NCBI GenBank assembly: GCA_027438535.1
Contig: DAIAMA010000008.1
Location: 1-15,963, forward strand
Direction of reading: 5' to 3'
DNA: 15,963 bases
From: a bacterium
GTDB lineage: Bacteria > Pseudomonadota > Gammaproteobacteria > Burkholderiales > Thiobacteraceae
Positions 1-6,894 of this stretch are shown piece after piece. How positions within the stretch are numbered: position 1 is the first letter of the stretch; each line of letters opens with the position of its first letter. The notes beneath the pieces are model-generated. The model was given only the letters and a program-made list of their open reading frames with translations. It was not told where the DNA came from and ran no database searches. Both the position numbers and the translations under genes were made by a program.

Positions 1-1
1 T

Positions 2-421
2 GCCATCGGCCTGGGGCAATTGCCGCATCTGGCGGCATTTACCGCCCGGCGGCGCGAACTCGCGCGTGCTTATTTCGATCATTTCGATACATCGCTGGGC
101 TGCGCCTTGCCGGTGGCCGATTTCACACAGAGCAATTGGCATATGTTCCAAATCTTGTTGCCCTTGGAACGCATGACGATTTCGCGCGGCGAATTCATCG
201 CACGCATGAAGGGGCGCGAAATCGGCGTCGGCGTGCATTACCCGGCGATGCATTTATTCACTGTCTATCGCCAGCTCGGCTACCGCGCGGGCGATTTCCC
301 GCATGCGGAAGCCGTGGGACGTTCCATCCTTACCTTGCCGCTGTTTCCCGCCATGACCGCGCAAGACGTGGCGCGCGTGTGCGCGGCCGTGAGCGCGGTT
401 ATCCAAGAGGCCCGACCATGA
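2..421 (+). CDS. arnB: UDP-4-amino-4-deoxy-L-arabinose aminotransferase, 3' part (DegT/DnrJ/EryC1 family)
   Basis: This is the C-terminal ~139 residues of a PLP-dependent sugar aminotransferase; the 5' end, including the PLP lysine, lies off the window. The frame is open from base 2. The remnant shows the ArnB/DegT C-terminal layout: a helix rich in Arg (TARRRELARAYF), then SNWHMFQILLP, the GVGVHYPAMHL substrate-side strand, an AEAVGRSILTLPLFPAMT segment, and a final helix. In the family this enzyme moves an amino group from glutamate to UDP-4-keto-pentose, giving UDP-L-Ara4N in the cytoplasm. The stop overlaps the next start (ATGA, 418-421), so translation is probably coupled to arnC. The arn neighbours make the ArnB assignment more likely than another DegT aminotransferase, but the fragment alone would not prove the substrate. 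Confidence 0.88.
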   Translation, partial: AIGLGQLPHLAAFTARRRELARAYFDHFDTSLGCALPVADFTQSNWHMFQILLPLERMTISRGEFIARMKGREIGVGVHYPAMHLFTVYRQLGYRAGDFPHAEAVGRSILTLPLFPAMTAQDVARVCAAVSAVIQEARP

Positions 422-1359
422 GCGCACCGCAAGTCTCCGTCATCATCCCCGTCTACAACGAGGAAGAAGGCCTGCCCGCCTTGTTCGCGCGCCTCTATCC
501 GGCGCTCGATCGACTTAACCGCGACTACGAAGTGATTTTCATCAACGACGGCAGCCGCGATCGCTCCGCCGCGCTGTTGCGCGAACAGTTCCAACAGCGG
601 CCGGATGTCACGCGCGTGATTCTGCTCAATGGCAACTTCGGCCAGCACATGGCGATCATGGCGGGCTTCGAGCACGCAAACGGAAACCATGTCGTCACCC
701 TGGATGCCGATCTGCAGAATCCTCCCGAGGAGATCGGCAAGCTCCTTGAAAAGCTGGACGAAGGATACGACTATATCGGCTCCATCCGCCGCCTGCGCCA
801 AGACAGCTGGTGGCGGCGCAAGGCCTCGCGCGCCATGAACTGGCTGCGTGAGCGCATCACCCGCGTGAAAATGACCGACCAGGGCTGCATGATGCGCGCT
901 TACGATCGCGCGATTATCGATGCGATCAATCGTTCGCGCGAGGTCAATACTTTCATCCCCGCGCTCGGCTACACTTTCGCCCGCAATCCGGTGGAGATCG
1001 AAGTCGGCCACGAAGAGCGCGCCGCCGGCGAATCGAAGTACTCGCTGTATAAGCTCATTCGCCTCAATTTCGATTTGATGACCGCCTTCTCCAGCATGCC
1101 GCTGCAAATGTTCTCGCTGTTCGGCATGGCGATCTCGGTGCTGTCGGCGCTGTTCTTCGTGTTCCTGATGATTCGGCGCTTGATCGTGGGCCCGGAAGCG
1201 CATGGCTTATTCACGCTCTTCGCCATCCTGTTTTTTCTGATCGGCATCGCGCTGTTCGGCATCGGGCTCTTGGGCGAATACGTCGGGCGCATCTACGAGC
1301 AAGTGCGGCGGCGACCGCGCTACTTGGTGCAGGCAGTATTGGAGCAAACGCAAGAATGA
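418..1359 (+). CDS. arnC: Undecaprenyl-phosphate 4-deoxy-4-formamido-L-arabinose transferase (GT2)
   Basis: The protein has 313 residues, close to the ~320 of ArnC. A GT-A glycosyltransferase family 2 domain fills residues 1-220: VSVIIPVYNEEEGL at 7-20, FINDGSRDRS at 41-50, and the metal/nucleotide DAD motif at 96-98 (TLDADLQNPPEEI). Two strongly hydrophobic segments, about 229-252 and 264-287, should be membrane helices, followed by the GEYVGRIYEQVRRRPRY tail typical of ArnC/DPM1-like enzymes. The expected reaction moves formylated Ara4N from UDP to undecaprenyl phosphate at the inner membrane. The start is the ATG in the ATGA overlap with arnB, with an AGAGG-like ribosome site just upstream. 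An in-frame extension upstream to base 136 is only an arnB shadow. Other GT2 polyprenyl-phosphate transferases look similar; the operon decides the call. Confidence 0.92.
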   Translation: MSAPQVSVIIPVYNEEEGLPALFARLYPALDRLNRDYEVIFINDGSRDRSAALLREQFQQRPDVTRVILLNGNFGQHMAIMAGFEHANGNHVVTLDADLQNPPEEIGKLLEKLDEGYDYIGSIRRLRQDSWWRRKASRAMNWLRERITRVKMTDQGCMMRAYDRAIIDAINRSREVNTFIPALGYTFARNPVEIEVGHEERAAGESKYSLYKLIRLNFDLMTAFSSMPLQMFSLFGMAISVLSALFFVFLMIRRLIVGPEAHGLFTLFAILFFLIGIALFGIGLLGEYVGRIYEQVRRRPRYLVQAVLEQTQE

Positions 1360-2273
1360 CCACGGCGGTGGTATTCGCCTACCATAACGTCGGCGTGCGC
1401 TGCTTGTCGGTATTGCTGGCCCGGGGCGTGCGCGTGCCGCTGGTCGTGACCCACGAAGATTCCCCGCAGGAAACCATTTGGTTCGGCAGCGTGGCACAAC
1501 TCGCCGCCGAGCACGATATTCCCGTCGCGGCACCGAGCGATCCGAATGACCCTGATTTTGTCGCGCGCGTGCGTACGCTAGCACCGGATTTTCTATTCTC
1601 GTTTTACTATCGCCACATGCTGAAAGCGCCCCTGCTCGCCACCGCGCGGCGCGGCGCGCTCAATATGCACGGCTCGCTGCTGCCCAAGTATCGCGGGCGC
1701 GTGCCGGTGAATTGGGCGGTACTGCATGGCGAGACTAAAACCGGCGCATCGCTGCATTATATGGAAGCCAAGCCCGATGCCGGCGATCTGGTCGATCAGC
1801 AAGCAGTGCCGATTCTGGCCGACGACACGGCGGCGGAGGTTTTCGCCAAAGTGACTTGCGCCGCGGAAATCGTGCTGTATCGCAGCTTGCCCGGGCTCAT
1901 CGCGGGGACAGCGCCGCGCATACCGCTCGATTTACGCCAAGGAAGCTATTTCGGCGGGCGCAAGGCCGAGGACGGGCGCATCGATTGGACCCAGCCGGCA
2001 CAGGCGATCCACAATCTGATCCGGGCCGTGGCACCACCCTATCCCGGCGCGTTTACTACCCTGGCGGGCAAGCCGCTGCGTATCTTGAAAAGCCGGCTGG
2101 CGCCGGAGCGGGCGCCGCGCTCGAATACGCCGATGTTCTATTGCGACGCGGCCCATTGCTATGCCGACTGCGTCGATGGGCGGGTATTGCTTGTCTTGCA
2201 ATGCGAGCTCGATGGCGCGGCGCTGATACCCGCTTCCTTCGGCACTACCGCAATACCGCTCGGCGGCGCGTGA
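1356..2273 (+). CDS. arnA: UDP-4-amino-4-deoxy-L-arabinose formyltransferase (stand-alone ArnA N-terminal domain)
   Basis: The protein has 305 residues and matches only the N-terminal half of enterobacterial ArnA. The 10-formyltetrahydrofolate-dependent formyltransferase core is clear: LNMHGSLLPKYRGRVPVNW gives N103 and H105, and the PDAGDLVDQ segment gives D141. These are equivalent to E. coli ArnA N102, H104 and D140. The C-terminal third, with an IDWTQPAQAIHNLIRAV block, is the OB-like domain of the Fmt/ArnA family. It formylates UDP-L-Ara4N, a transient modification that drives the pathway forward and is later removed by ArnD. The ATG overlaps the arnC stop (ATGA). The partner decarboxylase domain is a separate gene 39 bases downstream, so the two activities are not fused here. 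A formyltransferase for another UDP-amino sugar is unlikely in this operon. Confidence 0.92.
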   Translation: MTTAVVFAYHNVGVRCLSVLLARGVRVPLVVTHEDSPQETIWFGSVAQLAAEHDIPVAAPSDPNDPDFVARVRTLAPDFLFSFYYRHMLKAPLLATARRGALNMHGSLLPKYRGRVPVNWAVLHGETKTGASLHYMEAKPDAGDLVDQQAVPILADDTAAEVFAKVTCAAEIVLYRSLPGLIAGTAPRIPLDLRQGSYFGGRKAEDGRIDWTQPAQAIHNLIRAVAPPYPGAFTTLAGKPLRILKSRLAPERAPRSNTPMFYCDAAHCYADCVDGRVLLVLQCELDGAALIPASFGTTAIPLGGA

Positions 2274-2312
2274 TCTATCCTTTATAATTGCAGTTTTCCC
2301 CAAGAAACGATC

Positions 2313-3356
2313 ATGAAAAAAGTCCTCATTCTCGGCGTCAACGGTTTCATCGGCCACCACCTCTCCAACCGCATCCTCGCCACCACCGATTGGGAAGTGT
2401 ATGGGATGGACATGCAGAGCGACCGCGTCGCCGAGCACATGGGCAATCCGCGCTTTAAGTTTTTCGAAGGCGATATCACCATCAACAAGGAATGGATCGA
2501 ATATCATGTCAAGAAATGCGACACCGTCCTGCCGCTCGTCGCCATCGCCACGCCTGCAACCTATGTCAAGGAACCCCTGAGGGTATTCGAACTCGATTTC
2601 GAGGCCAATCTTCCCATCGTGCGCCACTGCGTGAAGTACGGTAAGCGCGTGTTGTTTCCCTCCACGTCCGAAACCTACGGCATGTGCGACGACGCGGAAT
2701 TCGACCCCTATGCCTCCAATATGGTGTATGGCCCGATCGACAAGCCACGCTGGATTTACGCGTGCAGCAAACAACTGATGGATCGCGTGATTTGGGCCTA
2801 TGGCATGCAAGGTGCGCTGGATTTCACCCTGTTCCGCCCCTTCAACTGGATCGGCGCCGGGCTGGACAGCATTTTTACCGCCAAGGAAGGCAGCTCGCGC
2901 GTGATTACGCAGTTCCTCGGCCACATCGTACGCGGCGAGGACATCAAGCTGGTGGACGGCGGCACGCAAAAACGCGCCTTCACCTACATCGACGACGGCA
3001 TCGACGCCTTGATGAAAATCATCGACAACAAAGATCAAGTTGCCAGCGGGCAGATCTATAACATCGGCAACCCCGCCAATAATTTCTCGGTGAAAGAACT
3101 GGCCAAGATGATGCTGGACTTGGCCATGAGCTACCCCGAGTATCGCGACACCGCGGTCAAGGTGAAAACGATCGAGACTACGTCCGGCGCGTATTACGGC
3201 AAAGGCTATCAGGACGTGCAGAACCGCGTGCCGAAGATTACCAACACCATGCGCGACCTGAATTGGAAGCCGCAAGTAACGATGCAGGATGCACTCAAAC
3301 ATATCTTCGACGCCTATAAGAATCAGGTGGGCGAAGCCAGGAAATTAGTGGAATAG
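2313..3356 (+). CDS. UDP-glucuronate decarboxylase / UDP-4-keto-pentose synthase (stand-alone ArnA C-terminal domain)
   Basis: This 347-residue short-chain dehydrogenase/reductase corresponds to the C-terminal half of E. coli ArnA. The N-terminal NAD-binding loop is VNGFIGHH (residues 9-16, within GxxGxxG). The catalytic set is visible as PSTSETYGM (S119, E120), the YxxxK pair Y149/K153 in YACSKQLMD, and R221 in GGTQKRAFTYIDDG, equivalent to ArnA R619. The family oxidises and decarboxylates UDP-glucuronate to UDP-4-keto-pentose, the substrate of ArnB. The single-domain Ralstonia homologue is described as a bifunctional UDP-4-keto-pentose/UDP-xylose synthase, so some UDP-xylose output is possible. 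It has its own ATG after a 39-base gap with only a weak AAGAAA ribosome site. Function is near certain; the gene name varies between annotations. Confidence 0.93.
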   Translation: MKKVLILGVNGFIGHHLSNRILATTDWEVYGMDMQSDRVAEHMGNPRFKFFEGDITINKEWIEYHVKKCDTVLPLVAIATPATYVKEPLRVFELDFEANLPIVRHCVKYGKRVLFPSTSETYGMCDDAEFDPYASNMVYGPIDKPRWIYACSKQLMDRVIWAYGMQGALDFTLFRPFNWIGAGLDSIFTAKEGSSRVITQFLGHIVRGEDIKLVDGGTQKRAFTYIDDGIDALMKIIDNKDQVASGQIYNIGNPANNFSVKELAKMMLDLAMSYPEYRDTAVKVKTIETTSGAYYGKGYQDVQNRVPKITNTMRDLNWKPQVTMQDALKHIFDAYKNQVGEARKLVE

Positions 3357-3390
3357 ATTTACCCGCGAACAGGATGCGAGGCGATACCGC

Positions 3391-3453
3391 GTAGCGCCGG
3401 CATCCTTTCCGGCAACCCCAGGGCCGAATTGCCGGCAAGGATGCCGGCGCTAC
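3391..3453. repeat. REP-like inverted repeat in the arnA-arnD gap
   Basis: Two 25-base arms (3391-3415 and 3429-3453) are reverse complements with one mismatch and a 13-base loop. The arms begin GTAGCGCCGGCATCC and end with the mirror image GGATGCCGGCGCTAC. The form resembles dispersed intergenic palindromes. It lies inside the arn transcript unit, where it would fold as a very stable RNA stem that could slow or shield the transcript before arnD. No T-run follows, so it is not a classical terminator. Repetition elsewhere in the genome cannot be seen from this window. Confidence 0.75.
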
Positions 3454-3478
3454 ATACCCTAGCCCAGCGAAATTATCA

Positions 3479-4387
3479 GTGAAGCTTGCCCTCAAAATAG
3501 ATGTCGACACTTATCGCGGCACGCTCGAAGGCGTGCCGCGCTTGGTGGAATTGCTGCAGCGCCACAACGCGCAAGCCACCTTTCTCTTCAGCCTCGGCCC
3601 GGATCACACCGGACGCGCGATCAAGCGCGTTTTCCGGCCGGGATTTCTGGGCAAAGTCCGGCGCACCTCCGTCACCTCGCATTACGGTTTTAAAACCCTG
3701 CTATATGGCACGCTCCTGCCGGGGCCCGACATCGGCCGGCGCTGCACCGAGGTGCTGTGCGGCGTGCGCGATGCCGGGTTCGAGGTAGGCATTCATTGCT
3801 ACGACCATGTGCGCTGGCAAGATCATGTGGCCAATGCTAACGCCGAGTGGACGACAACAGAAATGCGCAAGGCGGCGGAACGATTTACAGAGATATTCGG
3901 CGAACCCGCACATGTGCATGGCGCCGCAGGCTGGCAGATGAACCAGCACGCGCTGCGTCTCGAACAGCGCATGGGCTTCCGCTACTGCTCCGATACCCGC
4001 GGCAGTACGCCCTTCATCCCGATTTGGCATGCCGAAATCATGGCCTGCCCGCAATTGCCGACGACTTTGCCAACCTTGGACGAACTCATCGGCGCAAATG
4101 CGGTGACGGAAAGCAATGTCGCTTCGCATCTGCTGAAAATGACCGAAAACCCGCCGCCTACCGGCCATGTCTATACCTTGCACGCGGAATTGGAAGGCAT
4201 GAAACTCGCGCCGGCGTTTGAACAATTGCTCGAAGGCTGGAAAACGCAAGGCTACAGCCTGACCTCGCTGGCGGACTATTTTTCGGCGCTGGACACGGCA
4301 CAACTCCCGCATCACGAAGTGGTCTTAGGCAGTGTGCCCGGCCGTAGCGGCAGGCTGGCTTGTCAAGGGCCAAAATTTCTCGCATAA
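3479..4387 (+). CDS. arnD: 4-deoxy-4-formamido-L-arabinose-phosphoundecaprenol deformylase
   Basis: The protein has 302 residues, close to the usual ~300 of ArnD, and belongs to the NodB/polysaccharide-deacetylase superfamily. The start is GTG: the ArnD N-terminus (KLALKIDVDTYRGTLEGVP) begins directly after it. Visible motifs are the metal/catalytic D8 and D10 in IDVDTYRG, GIHCYDH with H106 and H110 (the HxxxH metal pair), and a late YTLHAELEG segment shared with ArnD. It removes the formyl group from undecaprenyl-phosphate-Ara4FN, making the pathway irreversible and leaving undecaprenyl-phosphate-Ara4N for flipping and ArnT. The gene follows the decarboxylase after 122 bases that hold the REP-like palindrome. 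No arnT, arnE or arnF follows; the next gene is a peroxiredoxin. Confidence 0.93.
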   Translation: MKLALKIDVDTYRGTLEGVPRLVELLQRHNAQATFLFSLGPDHTGRAIKRVFRPGFLGKVRRTSVTSHYGFKTLLYGTLLPGPDIGRRCTEVLCGVRDAGFEVGIHCYDHVRWQDHVANANAEWTTTEMRKAAERFTEIFGEPAHVHGAAGWQMNQHALRLEQRMGFRYCSDTRGSTPFIPIWHAEIMACPQLPTTLPTLDELIGANAVTESNVASHLLKMTENPPPTGHVYTLHAELEGMKLAPAFEQLLEGWKTQGYSLTSLADYFSALDTAQLPHHEVVLGSVPGRSGRLACQGPKFLA

Positions 4388-4402
4388 AAAATGTCACATA
4401 AA

Positions 4403-4427
4403 CGCGCTTGCCAAGCGCGGCGATTTT
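4403..4427 (+). terminator. Possible intrinsic terminator after arnD
   Basis: A perfect 7-bp stem (CGCGCTT at 4403-4409, AAGCGCG at 4413-4419) with a 3-base loop is followed after a few bases by TTTT. It lies 16 bases after the arnD stop, where the arn operon would be expected to end. The T-run is short, so termination may be partial. Confidence 0.4.
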
Positions 4428-4455
4428 GACAACAATGTAGCCATGCTTCCATTAC
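4426..4455 (+). promoter_or_regulatory. Candidate sigma70-type promoter for bcp-phoH
   Basis: A perfect -35 hexamer TTGACA (4426-4431) is followed after 18 bases by CATTAC (4450-4455), a poor -10 with three of six consensus bases. It sits in the 86-base gap between arnD and bcp, just after the possible terminator, where a new transcription unit would start. This is a sequence match only. Confidence 0.35.
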
Positions 4456-4473
4456 AAAGGCCGTACCGGCAAG

Positions 4474-4929
4474 ATGCTCAATCAACCCCTTGCTGATTTC
4501 GCGCTGCCTTCCACCGGCGGCAAGACTTTCAAGCTCAGTCAATACCAGCACCAGCGCCTCGTTATTTATTTCTACCCCAAGGATAATACCCCCGGCTGCA
4601 CCACCGAAGGGATGCAATTTCGCGACCGCTACGCCGAATTCCGGCAACTTGATTGCGACATCGTCGGTATCTCGCGCGACAGCATCAAATCGCACGAAGG
4701 CTTTAAGGCAAAACTTCCTTTACCCTTCGATCTGCTGAGCGATACCGAAGAAACGGCGTGCCGATTATTCGATGTCATCAAGCTAAAAAACATGTACGGC
4801 AAACAAGTGCGCGGCATTGAGCGCAGCACCTTCGTGATCGGCAAAAACGGCGTACTGGTAAAAGAATGGCGCGGCGTGAAAGTGCCCGATCACGTTCAAG
4901 CCGTGCTGGATTTCGTCAAAACCCTTTAA
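4474..4929 (+). CDS. bcp: Thiol peroxidase, BCP/PrxQ-type peroxiredoxin
   Basis: The protein has 151 residues, normal for the family, which reduces hydrogen peroxide and organic hydroperoxides in the cytoplasm. The peroxidatic cysteine is C42 in DNTPGCTTEG, the standard PxxxT/SxxC context. E. coli Bcp has a partner cysteine five residues later; here that position is M47. The alternative helix-3 position used by Xanthomonas/Xylella PrxQ (in SHEGFKAK) is also not cysteine. C61 and C96 are the only other cysteines, and C96 lies at the place of the non-essential E. coli C99. It may therefore work as a 1-Cys enzyme reduced by an external thiol, which is inference. The stop is 21 bases before the phoH start, so the two genes probably form an operon. 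Confidence 0.93.
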   Translation: MLNQPLADFALPSTGGKTFKLSQYQHQRLVIYFYPKDNTPGCTTEGMQFRDRYAEFRQLDCDIVGISRDSIKSHEGFKAKLPLPFDLLSDTEETACRLFDVIKLKNMYGKQVRGIERSTFVIGKNGVLVKEWRGVKVPDHVQAVLDFVKTL

Positions 4930-4950
4930 ATTCCCGGAGACGCCCCACTC

Positions 4951-6369
4951 ATGGCTCAGAAGCGCACCACGATCAAGAAGCAAGCCGCGCTCACTAAATT
5001 ATTCGTGCTCGACACCAATGTCTTGATGCACGATCCTTCCAGCCTGCTCCGCTTCGAGGAGCACGATGTCTATCTGCCGATGATGACGCTGGAAGAGTTG
5101 GACAATAACAAGAAAGGCATGACCGAAGTCGCGCGCAACGCGCGCCAAACCAGCCGCTTCCTGGACCAAATCGTGAGCGATCCGCAAGCGAATATGGAGC
5201 AAGGCATCGCGCTCGCTCCGCACAGCGGCGCTGCCGCGACCGGGCATTTATTCATCCAGACTTACGCCATTAACAGCGAGTTGCCGGCGGCTTTGCCGAG
5301 CTATAAGGGCGATAATCAAATTCTCGGCGTCATGCTGCATCTGCAGCGCGAATTTCCCAAGCGCCAAGTCATCCTGGTGTCGAAAGACATCAATATGCGC
5401 ATCAAGGCGCGCGCCTTGGGTTTCTCCGCGGAAGACTATTTCAACGACAAGGTGCTGGAAGACACCGATCTGCTGTATAGCGGCACGCGCTTGCTGCCGG
5501 AAGACTTTTGGGACAAACACGCCAAAGGCATGGAATCGTGGCAGGAAAACACCCATACTTTTTATCGCATCAAAGGGCCTTTGTGCCGCGAACTGCTGAT
5601 CAACGAATTCGTCTACCAAGAAAGCCCGCAACCGCTCTACGCCCAGGTGCGCGAACAAATCGGCAACGGCGCGGTATTGGAGACGATTCGCGATTTTTCT
5701 CATGCCAAAAACAGCGTATGGGGCATCACCGCGCGCAACCGCGAGCAAAATTTCGCCTTGAATATTCTCATGAATCCCGACATCGACTTCATCACGCTTT
5801 TGGGCCAGGCCGGCACCGGCAAAACCCTGCTCACCCTCGCCGCGGGCCTGACGCAAGTGCTGGAGGACAAGCGCTACAATGAAATCATCATGACCCGCGT
5901 CACCGTGCCGGTGGGCGAGGACATCGGTTTTTTACCGGGCACCGAAGAGGAAAAAATGACGCCGTGGATGGGCGCCTTGGAAGACAACCTCGATGTGCTC
6001 AATAAAACCGACGACTCCGCCGGCGAATGGGGCCGCGCCGCGACCCAGGATTTGATTCGCTCGCGGATTAAAATCAAATCGCTCAACTTCATGCGCGGGC
6101 GTACCTTCCTCAATAAATTTCTCATCATCGACGAGGCGCAAAATCTCACGCCGAAGCAGATGAAAACCCTCATCACCCGCGCCGGCCCCGGCACCAAAGT
6201 GGTGTGTCTGGGCAACATCGCCCAAATCGATACGCCCTATCTAACCGAGGGCAGCTCGGGGTTGACTTATGTGGTGGATCGTTTCAAAGGCTGGCTGCAT
6301 AGCGGCCATGTGACGCTGATGCGCGGTGAGCGCTCAAGGCTGGCGGATCACGCGGCAGAGGTGTTGTAA
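4951..6369 (+). CDS. PIN-domain/PhoH-family ATPase (PhoH2/YlaK type)
   Basis: The protein has 472 residues in two domains. Residues ~17-165 form a PIN nuclease domain with FVLDTNVLMHDP (D21), the TLEELDNNKKG block (E48/E49), GDNQIL (D121) and LVSKDINMRIKA (D146), which are the acidic metal-site positions. Residues ~250-472 form the PhoH P-loop ATPase with Walker A GQAGTGKT (285-292) and Walker B FLIIDEAQN (390-398). In characterised PhoH2 proteins the pair acts as an RNA helicase/ribonuclease; the native target here is unknown. A GGAG ribosome site precedes the ATG. This is not the PIN-less PhoL/YbeZ that normally precedes ybeY, so the ybeY fragment at the far end of the window is not its direct partner. 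The TAA stop lies in the left end of the MITE-like element. Confidence 0.93.
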   Translation: MAQKRTTIKKQAALTKLFVLDTNVLMHDPSSLLRFEEHDVYLPMMTLEELDNNKKGMTEVARNARQTSRFLDQIVSDPQANMEQGIALAPHSGAAATGHLFIQTYAINSELPAALPSYKGDNQILGVMLHLQREFPKRQVILVSKDINMRIKARALGFSAEDYFNDKVLEDTDLLYSGTRLLPEDFWDKHAKGMESWQENTHTFYRIKGPLCRELLINEFVYQESPQPLYAQVREQIGNGAVLETIRDFSHAKNSVWGITARNREQNFALNILMNPDIDFITLLGQAGTGKTLLTLAAGLTQVLEDKRYNEIIMTRVTVPVGEDIGFLPGTEEEKMTPWMGALEDNLDVLNKTDDSAGEWGRAATQDLIRSRIKIKSLNFMRGRTFLNKFLIIDEAQNLTPKQMKTLITRAGPGTKVVCLGNIAQIDTPYLTEGSSGLTYVVDRFKGWLHSGHVTLMRGERSRLADHAAEVL

Positions 6370-6745
6370 TTCCAATTTCCAATAAAAATAACTTTAATTC
6401 TCCCTCTCCCGCAAGGCGGGAGAGGGTCGGGGAGAGGGGATAAGTTTTATGCGCTGTTTTAAATGGAATTGGAATTAGCCGTTCATCGGCTTTTGACGGC
6501 GTGATTTCAAGAATTTCCGCGCTGACCACATTTTCCGCCACGAACGGATCGCTATTCACCCGGCTTTGAAGATCCGCCAGCGACGTATTGTGCGCCACAA
6601 TCCCACCGCCCAAATTAGGCTGAAGACTGCCGGCCAGCAAAAATACGCCGTCGTCGAAACCGCGTTTGATCCATTCTTTGTGGCCTTCCATGAATTGACC
6701 TGCTTGGCCTTTATTGCCGGAAAATTTAAGCAGCACGATAAACAT
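6284..6745 (-). CDS. YciI-like protein with an extended C-terminus
   Basis: The first ~92 residues match the small YciI/YCII fold: MFIVLLKFSGNKGQ, the HKEWIKRGFDDGVFLLAGS helix-strand block with H22, and DPFVAENVVSAEILEI. YciI-type proteins are ferredoxin-like dimers with a conserved His and Asp, and their function is mostly unknown. The family is normally 90-100 residues. Here the frame runs to 153 because it continues through the MITE-like element and about 85 bases antisense to phoH; residues after ~93 are of low complexity and not family-like. The original stop was probably lost when the element arrived. AGGAG lies nine bases before the ATG. The start is 66 bases after the attC-like site, so this gene could itself have come with the cassette region. 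Confidence 0.72.
   Translation of the reverse strand: MFIVLLKFSGNKGQAGQFMEGHKEWIKRGFDDGVFLLAGSLQPNLGGGIVAHNTSLADLQSRVNSDPFVAENVVSAEILEITPSKADERLIPIPFKTAHKTYPLSPTLSRLAGEGELKLFLLEIGITTPLPRDPPALSAHRASASHGRYAASL
6367..6477. mobile_element. 111-bp MITE-like element with terminal inverted repeats
   Basis: The ends are inverted copies: TAATTCCAATTTCC at 6367-6380 and GGAATTGGAATTA at 6465-6477, which match except for one extra T. TA at both outer edges is compatible with a TA target duplication. Inside is an 11-bp perfect hairpin (CCCTCTCCCGC 6402-6412, GCGGGAGAGGG 6416-6426), a type of palindrome widely dispersed between bacterial genes. There is no coding capacity. The left end carries the phoH stop codon, and the element lies inside the 3' end of the convergent YciI-like frame. 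The internal hairpin may also end transcription of the - strand gene, because an A+T-rich stretch follows it on that strand. Confidence 0.6.
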
Positions 6746-6811
6746 CTGATTTGTTCTCCTATCAACTTGGCGGTTTGAGTATATTTAGCCGTCTTTAGCT
6801 CGCGGCGGTAG

Positions 6812-6894
6812 CACGAACGTTCGCCATAACCGGCAGCAAAAAGTGGCGCTCCTTTGTCCACTTTTTGCTGCCGGAGTTGATGGCGTGGTTATGC
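6812..6894 (-). other. Integron attC-like recombination site (59-base element)
   Basis: Read on the - strand, the site begins with core GCATAAC (6894-6888) and an L box CGCCATCAAC. It continues with a 17-bp perfect stem (CCGGCAGCAAAAAGTGG, 6874-6858 with 6846-6830) around an 11-base loop. It then has the matching L' box GTTATGGCG and a final GTT (R', about 6818-6812). The two L boxes pair except for one extra base in the left copy, the usual attC sign of an extrahelical base. The preceding gene's TAA stop falls in the left core, as is common for gene cassettes. The R' core reads GTTCGTG instead of GTTRRRY, so the site is either degenerate or only attC-like. No integrase gene is visible. Confidence 0.55.

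Noticed and set aside
136..417. In-frame upstream extension of arnC
   Set aside because: It overlaps arnB in another frame, has no GT2 homology, and the ATGA overlap start fits the family N-terminus.
2283..2288. Perfect TATAAT between the formyltransferase and decarboxylase genes
   Set aside because: No -35 match is found at 16-18 bases upstream in the GC-rich stretch, and the genes are otherwise operon-spaced; a chance hexamer is likely.
1932..3302. 456-codon open frame on the - strand across the formyltransferase and decarboxylase genes
   Set aside because: It is antisense to two well-supported arn genes, has no family features, and is explained by GC-rich codon use leaving the opposite frame free of stops.
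4951..6369. PhoH as the PhoL/YbeZ partner of the ybeY fragment, which would imply a simple inversion of 6370-15500
   Set aside because: This protein has an N-terminal PIN domain (PhoH2 type) and pairs with bcp. Inverting the block also does not restore either an intact ybeY or an intact corC.
6830..6874. 17-bp palindrome as a simple Rho-independent terminator of DUF4279
   Set aside because: There is no T-run after the stem on the - strand, and the surrounding box order fits attC better.
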